Source of the DNA: Prosopocoilus inquinatus | Taxonomy: Eukaryota; Arthropoda; Insecta; Coleoptera; Lucanidae | Direction: 5' to 3' | Assembly (NCBI GenBank): GCA_036172665.1 | Contig: CM069873.1 | Span: 34,896,001 to 34,960,000, forward strand | Length of the DNA stretch: 64,000 bases | Shown here: one piece after another, positions 52,921 through 64,000 of the stretch | How positions within the stretch are numbered: the first letter of the stretch is position 1 | How the letters are laid out: every line of letters starts with the position of its first letter | The notes under the pieces: model-generated | What the model was told of the DNA's origin: nothing | The model's input: the letters and a program-made list of their open reading frames with translations, nothing else | Databases searched by the model: none | Made by a program: the position numbers and the translations under genes

Positions 52921-54828
52921 TCTAATCGATCCTTACTCATCTATCATGTTATTTGACGTTTGGATGGACTCCATTAACTCTGATGTGAGGTACAAAGTTT
53001 TCGGACGCAGCAGAAGCTGGAAATAGTTTTAAATGAAACAACACGCATTAGCGTTGTTCCTGTGATGTATCTAATGGATCCTTACTCATCTATCATGTTA
53101 TTTGACGTTTCGATGGACTCTAGTAACTCTGATGTGATATACGAAGTTTTTGGACGCAGCAGGAGCTGGAAATAGTTTTAAACGAAACAACACGTATTAG
53201 CGTTGTTCCTGTGATGTATCTAATCGATCCTTACTCATCTATCATGTTATTTGACGTTTGGATGGACTCCAGTAACTCTGATGTGAGATACAATATTCTC
53301 GGACGCAGCAGAAGCTGGAAATAGTTTTGAACGAAACAACACGTATTAGCGTTGTTACTGTGATGTATCTAATCGATCCTTACTCATCTATCATGTTATT
53401 TGACGTTTGGATGGACTCCAGTAGCTCTGATGTGAGATACAAAGTTCTCGGACGCAGCAGAAGCTGGAAATAGTTTTGAACGAAACAAAACGTATTAGCG
53501 TTGTTCCTGTGATGTATCTAATCGATCCTTACTCATCTATCATGTTATTTGACGTTTGGATGGACTCCAGTAACTGATGTGAGATACAAAGTTCTCGGAC
53601 GCAGCAGAAGCTGGAAATAGTTTTGAACGAAACAACACGTATTAGCGTTGTTCCTGTGATGTATCTAATGGATCCTTACTCATCTATCATGTTATTTAAC
53701 GTTTCGATGAACTCTAGTAACTCTGATGTGATATACGAAGTTTTTGGACGCAGCAGGAGCTGGAAATAGTTTTAAACGAAACAACACGTATTAGCGTTGT
53801 TCCTGTGATGTATCTATATCTAATCGATCCTTACTCATCTATCATGTTATTTGACGTTTGGATGGACACCAGTAACTCTGATGTGAGGTACAAAGTTTTC
53901 GGACGCAGCAGAAGCTGGAAATAGTTTTAAATGAAACAACACGCATTAGCGTTGTTCCTGTGATGTATCTAATCGATCCTTACTCATCTATCATGTTATT
54001 TGACGTTTCGATGGACTCTAGTAACTCTGATGTGAGATACGAAGTTTTTGGACGCAGCAGGAGCTGGAAATAGTTTTAAACGAAACAACACGTATTAGCG
54101 TTGTTCCTGTGATGTATCTAATCGATCCTTACTCATCTATCATGTTATTTGACGTTTGGATGGACTCCAGTAACTCTGATGTGAGATACAAAGTTCTCGG
54201 ACGCAGCAGAAGCTGGAAATAGTTTTAAACGAAACAACACGCATTAGTGTTGTTCCTGTGATGTATCTAATCGATCCTTACTCATCTATCATGTTATTTG
54301 GCGTTTCGATGGACTCCAGTAACTCTGATGTGAGATACGAAGTTTTTGGACGCAGCAGGAGCTGGAAATAGTTTTAAGCGAAACAACACGCATTAGCGTT
54401 GTTCCTGTGATGTATCTAATCGATCCTTACTCATCTATCATGTTATTTGACGTTTGGATGGACTCTAGTAACTCTGATGTGAGATACGAAGTGTTTGGAC
54501 GCAGCAGGAGCTGGAAATAGTTTTAAACGAAACAACACGCATTAGCGTTTTTCCTGTGATGTATCTAATCGATCCTTATTTATCTATCATGTTATTTGAC
54601 GTTTCGATGGACTCTAGTAACTCTGATGTAAGATACGAAGTTTTTGGGCGCAGCAGGAGCTGGAAATAGTTTTAAACGAAGCAACACGTATTAGCGTTGT
54701 TCCTGTGATGTATCTAATAGATCCTTATTTATCTACCATGTTATTTGACGTTTCGATGGACTCTAGTAACTCTGATGTGAGATACGAAGTTTTTGGACGC
54801 AGCAGGAGCTGGAAATAGTTTTAAACGA
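52913..54828. repeat. 6-monomer repeats carrying the 6-bp insertion allele
   Basis: The insertion (tatctatatctaatc, a duplicated tatcta) lies at 52913 and 53811, 898 bp apart, equal to 6 x 149 + 6 - 2. Monomers with gatatacg, gaggtac and caatattc alternate around them. The stretch 53914-54828 matches 62403-63317 at an offset of 8489 bp, with one difference seen (cacgcattagtg at about 54239 against cacacattagtg). Confidence 0.8.
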
Positions 54829-55148
54829 AACAACACGTATTAGCGTTGTTGCTGTGATGTATCTAATCGATCCTTATTTATCTATCATGTTATTTGACGT
54901 TTCGATGGACTCTAGTAACTCTGATGTGAGATACGAAGTTTTTGGACGCAGCAGGAGCTGGAAATAGTTTTAAACGAAACAGCACGTATTAGCGGTGTTC
55001 CTGTGATGTATCTAATCGATCCTTATTTATCTATCATGTTATTTGACGTATCGATGGACTCTAGTAACTCTGATGTGATATACGAAGTTCTCGGACGCAG
55101 CAGAAGCTGGAAATAGTTTTAAACGAAACAACACGCATTACCGTTGTA

Positions 55149-58100
55149 CCTGTGATGTATCTAATCGATCCTTACTCATCTATCATGTTATTTGGCGTTT
55201 CGATGGGCTCCAGTAACTCTGATGTGAGACACAAAGTTCTCGGACGCGGCTGAAGCTAGAAATAGTTTTAAACGAAACAACACGCATTAGCGTTGTTCCT
55301 GTGATGTATTTAATCGATCCTTACTCATCTATCATGTTATTTGACGTTTGAATGGACTCCAGTAACTCTGATGTGAGATAAAAAGTTCTCGGACGCAGCA
55401 GAAGCTGGAAATACTTTTAAACAAAACAACACGCATTAGCGTTGTTCCTGTGATGTATCTAATCGATCCTTACTTAGCTACTATGTTATTTCACGTTTCG
55501 ATGGACTCCAGTAACTCTAATGTGAGAGAAATTTTCGGACGCAGCAGAAGCTGGAAATAGTTTTAAACGAAACAACACGCATTAGCGTTGTTCCTGTGAT
55601 GTATCTAATCGATCCTTACTCATCTATCATGTTATTTGGCGTTTCGATGGACTCCAGAAACTTTGATGTGAGATACGAAGTTCTCGGACGCAGCTGAAGC
55701 TGGAAATAGTTTTAAATGAAACAACACGTACTAGCGTTGTTGCTGTGATATATCTAATCGATCCTTACTCATCTATCATGTTATTTGACGTTTGGATGGA
55801 CTCCAGTAACTCTGATGTGAGGTACAAAGTTTTCGGACGCAGCAGAAGCTGGAAATAGTTTTAAATGAAACAACACGCATTAGCGTTGTTCCTGTGATGT
55901 ATCTAATGGATCCTTACTCATCTATCATGTTATTTGACGTTTCGATGGACTCTAGTAACTCTGATGTGATATACGAAGTTTTTGGACGCAGCAGGAGCTG
56001 GAAATAGTTTTAAACGAAACAACACGTATTAGCGTTGTTCCTGTGATGTATTTAATCGATCCTTACTCATCTATCATGTTATTTGACGTTTGGATGGACT
56101 CCAGTAACTCTGATGTGAGATACAATGTTCTCGGACGCAGCAGAAGCTGGAAATAGTTTTAATCGAAACAACACGCATTAGCGTTGTTCCTGTGATGTAT
56201 CTAATCGATCCTTACTCATCTATCATGTTATTTGACGTTTCGATGGACTCTAGTAACTCTGATGTGAGATACGAAGTTTTTGGACGCAGCAGGAGCTGGA
56301 AATAGTTTTAAACGAAACAACACGTATTAGCGTTGTTCCTGTGATGTATCTAATCGCTCCTTACTTAGCTACTATGTTATTTGACGTTTCGATGGACTCC
56401 AGTAACTCTAATGTGAGATACGAAATTTTCGGACGCAGCAGAAGCTGGAAATAGTTTTAAACGAAACAACACGTATTAGCGTTGTTCCTGTGATGTATCT
56501 AATCGATCCTTACTCATCTGTCATGTTATCTGACGTTTGGATGGACTCCAGTAACTCTGATGTGAGCTACAATGTTTTCGGACGCAGCAGAAGCTGGAGA
56601 TAGTTTTAAACGAAACAACACGCATTAGCGTTGTTCCTGTGATGTATCTAATCGATCCTCACTTAGCAACTATGTTATTTCACGTTTCGATGGACTCCAG
56701 TAACTCTAATGTGAGATACGAAATTTTCGGACGCAGCAGAAGCTGGAAATAGTTTTAAACGAAACAATACGCATTAGCGTTGTTCCTGTGATGTATCTAA
56801 TCGATCCTTACTCATCTATCATGTTATTTGGCGTTTCGATGGACTCCAGAAACTTTGATGTGAGATACGAAGTTCTCGGACGCAGCTGAAGCTGGAAATA
56901 GTTTTAAATGAAACAACACGTACCAGCGTTGTTCCTGTGATATATCTAATCGATCCTTACTCATCTATCATGTTATTTGACGTTTGGATGGACTCCAGTA
57001 ACTCTGATGTGAGGTACAAAGTTCTCGGACGCAGCAGAAGCTGGAAATAGTTTTAAATGAAACAACACGCATTAGCGTTGTTCCTGTGATGTATCTAATC
57101 GATCCTTACTCATCTATCATGTTATTTGACGTTTCGATGGACTCTAGTAACTCTGACGTGAGATACGAAGTTTTTGGACGCAGCAGGAGCTGGAAATAGT
57201 TTTAAACGAAACAACACGTATTAGCGTTGTTCCTGTGATGTATCTAATCGATCCTTACTCATCTATCATGTTATTTGACGTTTGGATGGACTCCAGTAGC
57301 TCTGATGTGAGATACAAAGTTCTCGGACGCAGCAGAAGCTGGAAATAGTTTTGAACGAAACAAAACGTATTAGCGTTGTTCCTGTGATGTATCTAATCGA
57401 TCCTTACTTATCTACTATGTTATTTGACGTTTCGATGGACTCTAGTAACTCTGATGTGAGATACGAAATTTTCGATCGTAGCAGAATCTGGAAATAGTTT
57501 TAAATGAAACAACACGCATTAGCGTTGTTCCTGTGATGTATCTAATCGACCCTTACTCATCTATCATGTTATTTGACGTTTCGATGGACTCCAGTAACTC
57601 TAATGTGAGATAGGAAATTTTCGGACGCAGCAGAAGCTGGAAATAGTTTTAAACGAAACAACACGCATTAGCGTTGTTCCTGTGATGTATCTAATCGATC
57701 CTTACTTAGCTAGTATGTTATTTCACGTTACGATGGACTCCAGTAACTCTAATGTGAGAGAAATTTTCGGACGCAGCAGAAGCTGGAAATAGTTTTAAAC
57801 GAAACAACACGCATTAGCGTTGTTCCTGTGATGTATCTAATCGATCCTTACTCATCTATCATGTTATTTGGCGTTTCGATGGACTCCAGAAACTTTGATG
57901 TGAGATACGAAGTTCTCGGACGCAGCTGAAGCTGGAAATAGTTTTAAATGAAACAACACGTACTAGCGTTGTTCCTGTGATATATCTAATCGATCCTTAC
58001 TCATCTATCATGTTATTTGACGTTTGGATGGACTCCAGTAACTCTGATGTGAGGTACAAAGTTTTCGGACGCAGCAGAAACTGGAAATAGTTTTAAATGA

Positions 58101-61100
58101 AACAACACGCATTAGCGTTGTTCCTGTGATGTGTCTAATGGATCCTTACTCATCTATCATGTTATTTGACGTTTCGATGGACTCTAGTAACTCTGATGTG
58201 ATATACGAAGTTTTTGGACGCAGCAGGAGCTGGAAATAGTTTTAAACGAAACAACACGTATTAGCGTTGTTCCTGTGATGTATCTAATCGATCCTTACTC
58301 ATCTATCATGTTATTTGACGTTTGGATGGACTCCAGTAACTCTGATGTGAGATACAATGTTCTCGGACGCAGCAGAAGCTGGAAATAGTTTTAATCGAAA
58401 CAACACGCATTAGCGTTGTTCCTGTGATGTATCTAATCGATCCTTACTCATCTATCATGTTATTTGACGTTTCGATGGACTCTAGTAACTCTGATGTGAG
58501 ATACGAAGTTTTTGGAAGCAGCAGGAGCTGGAAATAGTTTTAAACGAAACAACACGTATTAGCGTTGTTCCTGTGATGTATCTAATCGCTCCTTACTTAG
58601 CTACTATGTTATTTGACGTTTCGATGGACTCCAGTAACTCTAATGTGAGATACGAAATTTTCGGACGCAGCAGAAGCTGGAAATAGTTTTAAACGAGACA
58701 ACACGTATTAGCGTTGTTCCTGTGATGTATCTAATCGATCCTTACTCATCTATCATGTTATTTGACGTTTGGATGGACTCCAGTAACTGATGTGAGATAC
58801 AAAGTTCTCGGACGCAGCAGAAGCTGGAAATAGTTTTGAACGAAACAACACGTATTAGCGTTGTTCCTGTGATGTATCTAATGGATCCTTACTCATCTAT
58901 CATGTTATTTGACGTTTCGATGGACTCTAGTAACTCTGATGTGATATACGAAGTTTTTGGACGCAGCAGGAGCTGGAAATAGTTTTAAACGAAACAACAC
59001 GTATTAGCGTTGTTCCTGTGATGTATCTAATCGATCCTTACTCATCTATCATGTTATTTGACGTTTGGATGGACTCCAGTAACTCTGATGTGAGATACAA
59101 TATTCTCGGACGCAGCAGAAGCTGGAAATAGTTTTGAACGAAACAACACGTATTAGCGTTGTTACTGTGATGTATCTAATCGATCCTTACTCATCTATCA
59201 TGTTATTTGACGTTTGGATGGACTCCAGTAGCTCTGATGTGAGATACAAAGTTCTCGGACGCAGCAGAAGCTGGAAATAGTTTTGAACGAAACAAAACGT
59301 ATTAGCGTTGTTCCTGTGATGTATCTAATCGATCCTTACTCATCTATCATGTTATTTGACGTTTGGATGGACTCCAGTAACTGATGTGAGATACAAAGTT
59401 CTCGGACGCAGCAGAAGCTGGAAATAGTTTTGAACGAAACAACACGTATTAGCGTTGTTCCTGTGATGTATCTAATGGATCCTTACTCATCTATCATGTT
59501 ATTTAACGTTTCGATGGACTCTAGTAACTCTGATGTGATATACGAAGTTTTTGGACGCAGCAGGAGCTGGAAATAGTTTTAAACGAAACAACACGTATTA
59601 GCGTTGTTCCTGTGATGTATCTATATCTAATCGATCCTTACTCATCTATCATGTTATTTGACGTTTGGATGGACACCAGTAACTCTGATGTGAGGTACAA
59701 AGTTTTCGGACGCAGCAGAAGCTGGAAATAGTTTTAAATGAAACAACACGCATTAGCGTTGTTCCTGTGATGTATCTAATGGATCCTTACTCATCTATCA
59801 TGTTATTTGACGTTTCGATGGACTCTAGTAACTCTGATGTGATATACGAAGTTTTTGGACGCAGCAGGAGCTGGAAATAGTTTTAAACGAAACAACACGT
59901 ATTAGCGTTGTTCCTGTGATGTATCTAATCGATCCTTAATCATCTATCATGTTATTTGACGTTTGGATGGACTCCAGTAACTCTGATGTGAGATACAATA
60001 TTCTCGGACGCAGCAGAAGCTGGAAATAGTTTTGAACGAAACAGCACGTATTAGCGTTGTTACTGTGATGTATCTAATCGATCCTTACTCATCTATCATG
60101 TTATTTGACGTTTGGATGGACTCCAGTAGCTCTGATGTGAGATACAAAGTTCTCGGACGCAGCAGAAGCTGGAAATAGTTTTGAACGAAACAAAACGTAT
60201 TAGCGTTGTTCCTGTGATGTATCTAATCGATCCTTACTTATCTACTATGTTATTTGACGTTTCGATGGACTCTAGTAACTCTGATGTGAGATACGAAATT
60301 TTCGATCGTAGCAGAATCTGGAAATAGTTTTAAATGAAACAACACGCATTAGCGTTGTTCCTGTGATGTATCTAATCGATCCTTACTCATCTATCATGTT
60401 ATTTGACGTTTCGATGGACTCCAGTAACTCTAATGTGAGATACGAAATTTTCGGACGCAGCAGAAGCTGGAAATAGTTTTAAACGAAACAACACGCATTA
60501 GCGTTGTTCCTGTGATGTATCTAATCGATCCTTACTCATCTATCATGTTATTTGACGTTTCGATGGACTCTAGTAACTCTGATGTGAGATACGAAGTTTT
60601 TGGACGCAGCAGGAGCTGGAAATAGTTTTAAACGAAACAACACGTATTAGCGTTGTTCCTGTGATGTATCTAATCGATCCTTACTCATCTATCATGTTAT
60701 TTGACGTTTGGATGGACTCCAGTAACTCTGATGTGAGATACAAAGTTCTCGGACGCAGCAGAAGCTGGAAATAGTTTTGAACGAAACAACACGTATTAGC
60801 GTTGTTCCTGTGATGCATCTAATCGATCCTTACTTATCTATCATGTTATTTGACGTTTGGATGGACTCCAGTAACTCTGATGTGAGATACAAAATTTTCG
60901 GACGCAGCAGAAGCTGGAAATAGTTTTAAACGAAACAACACGCATTAGCGTTGTTCCTGTGATGTATCTAATCGATCCTTACTCATCTATCATGTTATTT
61001 GACGTTTCGATGGACTCCAGTAACTCTAATGTGAGATACGAAATTCTCGGACGCAGCAGGAGCTGGAAATAGTTTTAAACGAAACAACACGCATTAGCGT

Positions 61101-63600
61101 TGTTCCTGTGATGTATCTAATCGATCCTTACTCATCTATCATGTTATTTGACGTTTGAATGGACTCCAGTAACTCTGATGTGAGATACAAAGTTCTCGGA
61201 CGCAGCAGAAGCTGGAAATAGTTTTGAACGAAACAACACGTATTAGCGTTGTTCCTGTGATGTATCTAATCGATCCTTACTTATCTACTATGTTATTTGA
61301 CGTTTCGATGGACTCCAGTAACTCTGATGTGAGAGACGAAATTTTCGACCGCAGCAGAATCTGGAAATAGTTTTAAATGAAACAACACGCATTAGCGTTG
61401 TTCCTGTGATGTATCTAATCGATCCTTACTCATCTATCATGTTATTTGACGTTTCGATGGACTCCAGTAACTCTAATGTGAGATACGAAATTTTCGGACG
61501 CAGCAGAAGCTGGAAATAGTTTTAAACGAAACAACACGCATTAGCGTTGTTCCTGTGATGTATCTAATCGATCCTTACTCATCTATCATGTTATTTGACG
61601 TTTCGATGGACTCTAGTAACTCTGATGTGAGATACGAAGTTTTTGGACGCAGCAGGAGCTGGAAATAGTTTTAAACGAAACAACACGTATTAGCGTTGTT
61701 CCTGTGATGTATCTAATCGATCCTTACTCATCTATCATGTTATTTGACGTTTGGATGGACTCCAGTAACTCTGATGTGAGATACAAAGTTCTCGGACGCA
61801 GCAGAAGCTGGAAATAGTTTTGAACGAAACAACACGTATTAGCGTTGTTCCTGTGATGTATCTAATCGATCCTTACTTATCTATCATGTTATTTGACGTT
61901 TGGATGGACTCCAGTAACTCTGATGTGAGATACAAAATTTTCGGACGCAGCAGAAGCTGGAAATAGTTTTAAACGAAACAACACGCATTAGCGTTGTTCC
62001 TGTGATGTATCTAATCGATCCTTACTCATCTATCATGTTATTTGACGTTTCGATGGACTCCAGTAACTCTAATGTGAGATACGAAATTCTCGGACGCAGC
62101 AGGAGCTGGAAATAGTTTTAAACGAAACAACACGCATTAGCGTTGTTCCTGTGATGTATCTAATCGATCCTTACTCATCTATCATGTTATTTGACGTTTG
62201 AATGGACTCCAGTAACTCTGATGTGAGATACAAAGTTCTCGGACGCAGCAGAAGCTGGAAATAGTTTTGAACGAAACAACACGTATTAGCGTTGTTCCTG
62301 TGATGTATCTAATCGATCCTTACTTATCTACTATGTTATTTGACGTTTCGATGGACTCCAGTAACTCTGATGTGAGAGACGAAATTTTCGACCGCAGCAG
62401 AATCTGGAAATAGTTTTAAATGAAACAACACGCATTAGCGTTGTTCCTGTGATGTATCTAATCGATCCTTACTCATCTATCATGTTATTTGACGTTTCGA
62501 TGGACTCTAGTAACTCTGATGTGAGATACGAAGTTTTTGGACGCAGCAGGAGCTGGAAATAGTTTTAAACGAAACAACACGTATTAGCGTTGTTCCTGTG
62601 ATGTATCTAATCGATCCTTACTCATCTATCATGTTATTTGACGTTTGGATGGACTCCAGTAACTCTGATGTGAGATACAAAGTTCTCGGACGCAGCAGAA
62701 GCTGGAAATAGTTTTAAACGAAACAACACACATTAGTGTTGTTCCTGTGATGTATCTAATCGATCCTTACTCATCTATCATGTTATTTGGCGTTTCGATG
62801 GACTCCAGTAACTCTGATGTGAGATACGAAGTTTTTGGACGCAGCAGGAGCTGGAAATAGTTTTAAGCGAAACAACACGCATTAGCGTTGTTCCTGTGAT
62901 GTATCTAATCGATCCTTACTCATCTATCATGTTATTTGACGTTTGGATGGACTCTAGTAACTCTGATGTGAGATACGAAGTGTTTGGACGCAGCAGGAGC
63001 TGGAAATAGTTTTAAACGAAACAACACGCATTAGCGTTTTTCCTGTGATGTATCTAATCGATCCTTATTTATCTATCATGTTATTTGACGTTTCGATGGA
63101 CTCTAGTAACTCTGATGTAAGATACGAAGTTTTTGGGCGCAGCAGGAGCTGGAAATAGTTTTAAACGAAGCAACACGTATTAGCGTTGTTCCTGTGATGT
63201 ATCTAATAGATCCTTATTTATCTACCATGTTATTTGACGTTTCGATGGACTCTAGTAACTCTGATGTGAGATACGAAGTTTTTGGACGCAGCAGGAGCTG
63301 GAAATAGTTTTAAACGAAGCAACACGTATTAGCGTTGTTCCTGTGATGTATCTAATAGATCCTTACTTAGCTACTATGTTATTTGACGTTTCGATGGACT
63401 CCAGTAACTCTAATGTGAGATACGAAATTTTCGGGCGCAGCAGAAGCTGGAAATAGTGTTAAACGAAACAACACGCATTAGCGTTGTTCCTGTGATGTAT
63501 CTAATCGATCCTTACTCATCTATCATGTTATTTGACGTTTCGATGGACTCTAGTAACTCTGATGTGAGATACGAAGTTTTTGGACGCAGCAGGAGCTGGA
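55149..63600. repeat. Supra-HOR unit, copy 2, expanded (about 8.4 kb)
   Basis: It starts as a copy of 48745 onward and ends with the same monomers as copy 1 (gcattagtg, gcgtttttcc and aatagatcc monomers, then agcggtg). It is about 2 kb longer because a 6-monomer amplification (about 58.9-60.2 kb) and a 7-monomer amplification (60311-62507) lie inside it. This end-to-end match with internal growth is inferred from marker order; the right boundary is approximate. Confidence 0.75.
60311..62507. repeat. 7-monomer tandem duplication (1043-bp unit)
   Basis: 60311-61464 matches 61354-62507 at exactly 1043 bp (7 x 149). The units are adjacent and the match overruns one unit by about 110 bp. The only difference seen is gatgcatc near 60812 against gatgtatc near 61855. 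Each unit contains the rare ttcgaccgcagcagaatc monomer (about 61345 and 62388). The left boundary is where gatcgtagc is replaced by gaccgcagc. Confidence 0.9.
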
Positions 63601-64000
63601 AATAGTTTTAAACGAAACAACACGTATTAGCGGTGTTCCTGTGATGTATCTAATCGATCCTTATTTATCTATCATGTTATTTGACGTATCGATGGACTCT
63701 AGTAACTCTAATGTGAGATACGAAGTTTTTGGGTGCAGCAGGAGCTGGAAATAGTTTTAAACGAAGCAACACGTATTAGCGTTGTTCCTGTGATGTATCT
63801 AATAGATCCTTACTTAGCTACTATGTTATTTGACGTTTCGATGGACTCCAGTAACTCTAATGTGAGATACGAAATTTTCGGGCGCAGCAGAAGCTGGAAA
63901 TAGTGTTAAACGAAACAACACGCATTAGCGTTGTTCCTGTGATGTATCTAATCGATCCTTACTCATCTATCATGTTATTTGACGTTTCGATGGACTCCAG
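63318..64000. repeat. Right-edge monomers matching the left part of the window
   Basis: The words gtatcgatgg, gggtgcagc (63730), gaagcaacacg, aatagatcc and cttagctac follow in the same order as at 1003-1200 and 4280-4480. A 3-monomer step is also visible: tttcgggcgcagc with aatagtgtt at 63433 recurs at 63880, 447 bp later. The array runs on past the window. Confidence 0.82.

Larger units (their letters stand above)
48745..55148. repeat. Supra-HOR unit, copy 1 (about 6.4 kb, 43 monomers)
   Basis: It matches the next unit in three successive stretches at decreasing offsets: from 48745 at 6404 bp, from about 49433 at 6258 bp, and 50410-52917 against 56521-59028 at 6111 bp. Each step is about one monomer, so single monomers were gained or lost between copies. 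In the last stretch eight substitutions were seen in 2508 bp. The unit begins after a t/a mismatch (48744 and 55148) and ends near the agcggtgttcc monomer at about 54994, which recurs near 63632. Confidence 0.83.
1..64000. repeat. 149-bp satellite DNA array filling the window
   Basis: Head-to-tail copies of one 149-bp monomer run from the first base to the last, all in the same orientation. The word ggacgcagc recurs at 5, 154, 303, 452 and so on to 63880 (there as gggcgcagc). The 63,875 bp between the first and last equals 429 x 149 minus a net 46 bp, which is exactly the sum of the indels found by eye (-3, -34, -27, +18). No unique DNA interrupts the array. Monomers differ by scattered substitutions that define subfamilies. 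Such arrays are known from centromeric, pericentromeric and subtelomeric heterochromatin of eukaryotes; the chromosomal location here is inference. No stretch of the window contains a gene, so every base is accounted for as satellite. Confidence 0.98.

Noticed and set aside
1..64000. CRISPR array
   Set aside because: Repeats are contiguous 149-bp monomers with no unique spacers and no cas genes; unit length and divergence do not fit.
1..64000. Repeat-rich protein gene (for example a silk- or mucin-like coding array)
   Set aside because: All frames are broken at short intervals by stops in every monomer, and 149 is 2 modulo 3, so the frame shifts each repeat.
1..64000. Transposon or LTR ends within the array
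   Set aside because: Exact phase accounting leaves no room for inserted DNA, and no terminal inverted or long terminal repeats were seen.
1..64000. Telomeric repeat or rDNA spacer
   Set aside because: No short G-rich telomere units and no rRNA-like sequence were seen anywhere in the window.

Overview
The whole 64,000-base window is one uninterrupted satellite DNA array. From the first bases to the last it is a head-to-tail tandem repeat of a 149-bp monomer, always in the same orientation. Counting from the word ggacgcagc at position 5 to its equivalent at 63880 gives 63,875 bp. That equals exactly 429 monomers of 149 bp once the 32 small indels I could find are added back (three 1-bp deletions, seventeen 2-bp deletions, nine 3-bp deletions, three 6-bp insertions). 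So there is no room for an inserted gene, transposon or unique spacer. A typical monomer has about 40% GC (59 of 149 by hand count). No protein-coding gene, rRNA, tRNA, transposon or CRISPR array is present. A pure array of this size indicates a eukaryotic chromosome, most likely (peri)centromeric, subtelomeric or other heterochromatin. The species cannot be named from the sequence.

The interest lies above the monomer. Monomers belong to recognisable subfamilies. These are arranged in higher-order repeats (HORs): multi-monomer blocks copied almost without change, at several nested scales. Region by region: (1) 1-749, short left mosaic; (2) 750-7091, a 22-monomer block and its near-complete tandem copy; (3) 5534-16400, overlapping 14-, 28-, 22-, 11- and 8-monomer duplications; (4) 16870-22229, an 18-monomer, 2680-bp unit present twice in tandem with two substitutions seen; (5) 22824-36088, two adjacent units of about 6.6 kb (44-45 monomers), each containing smaller 13- or 14-monomer tandem duplications; (6) 35495-48744, a mosaic of 29-, 8-, 26-, 18-, 13-, 3-, 22- and 4-monomer copies; (7) 48745 to about 63600, two adjacent supra-units with a 6.1-6.4 kb offset, the second enlarged by local 6- and 7-monomer amplifications; (8) 63318-64000, monomers of the type seen near the left edge.

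The array appears to have grown by repeated segmental duplication through unequal exchange or replication slippage. Short gene-conversion-like patches are visible between copies. Only four indel alleles exist among about 430 monomers, each at one fixed place in the monomer, so they act as clean genealogical markers. Each monomer also carries an 8-bp imperfect dyad (stem-loop), usually a ClaI site, and a non-depleted number of CpG dinucleotides. No new enzymatic or defence system is supported here. The notable object is the nested HOR architecture itself.
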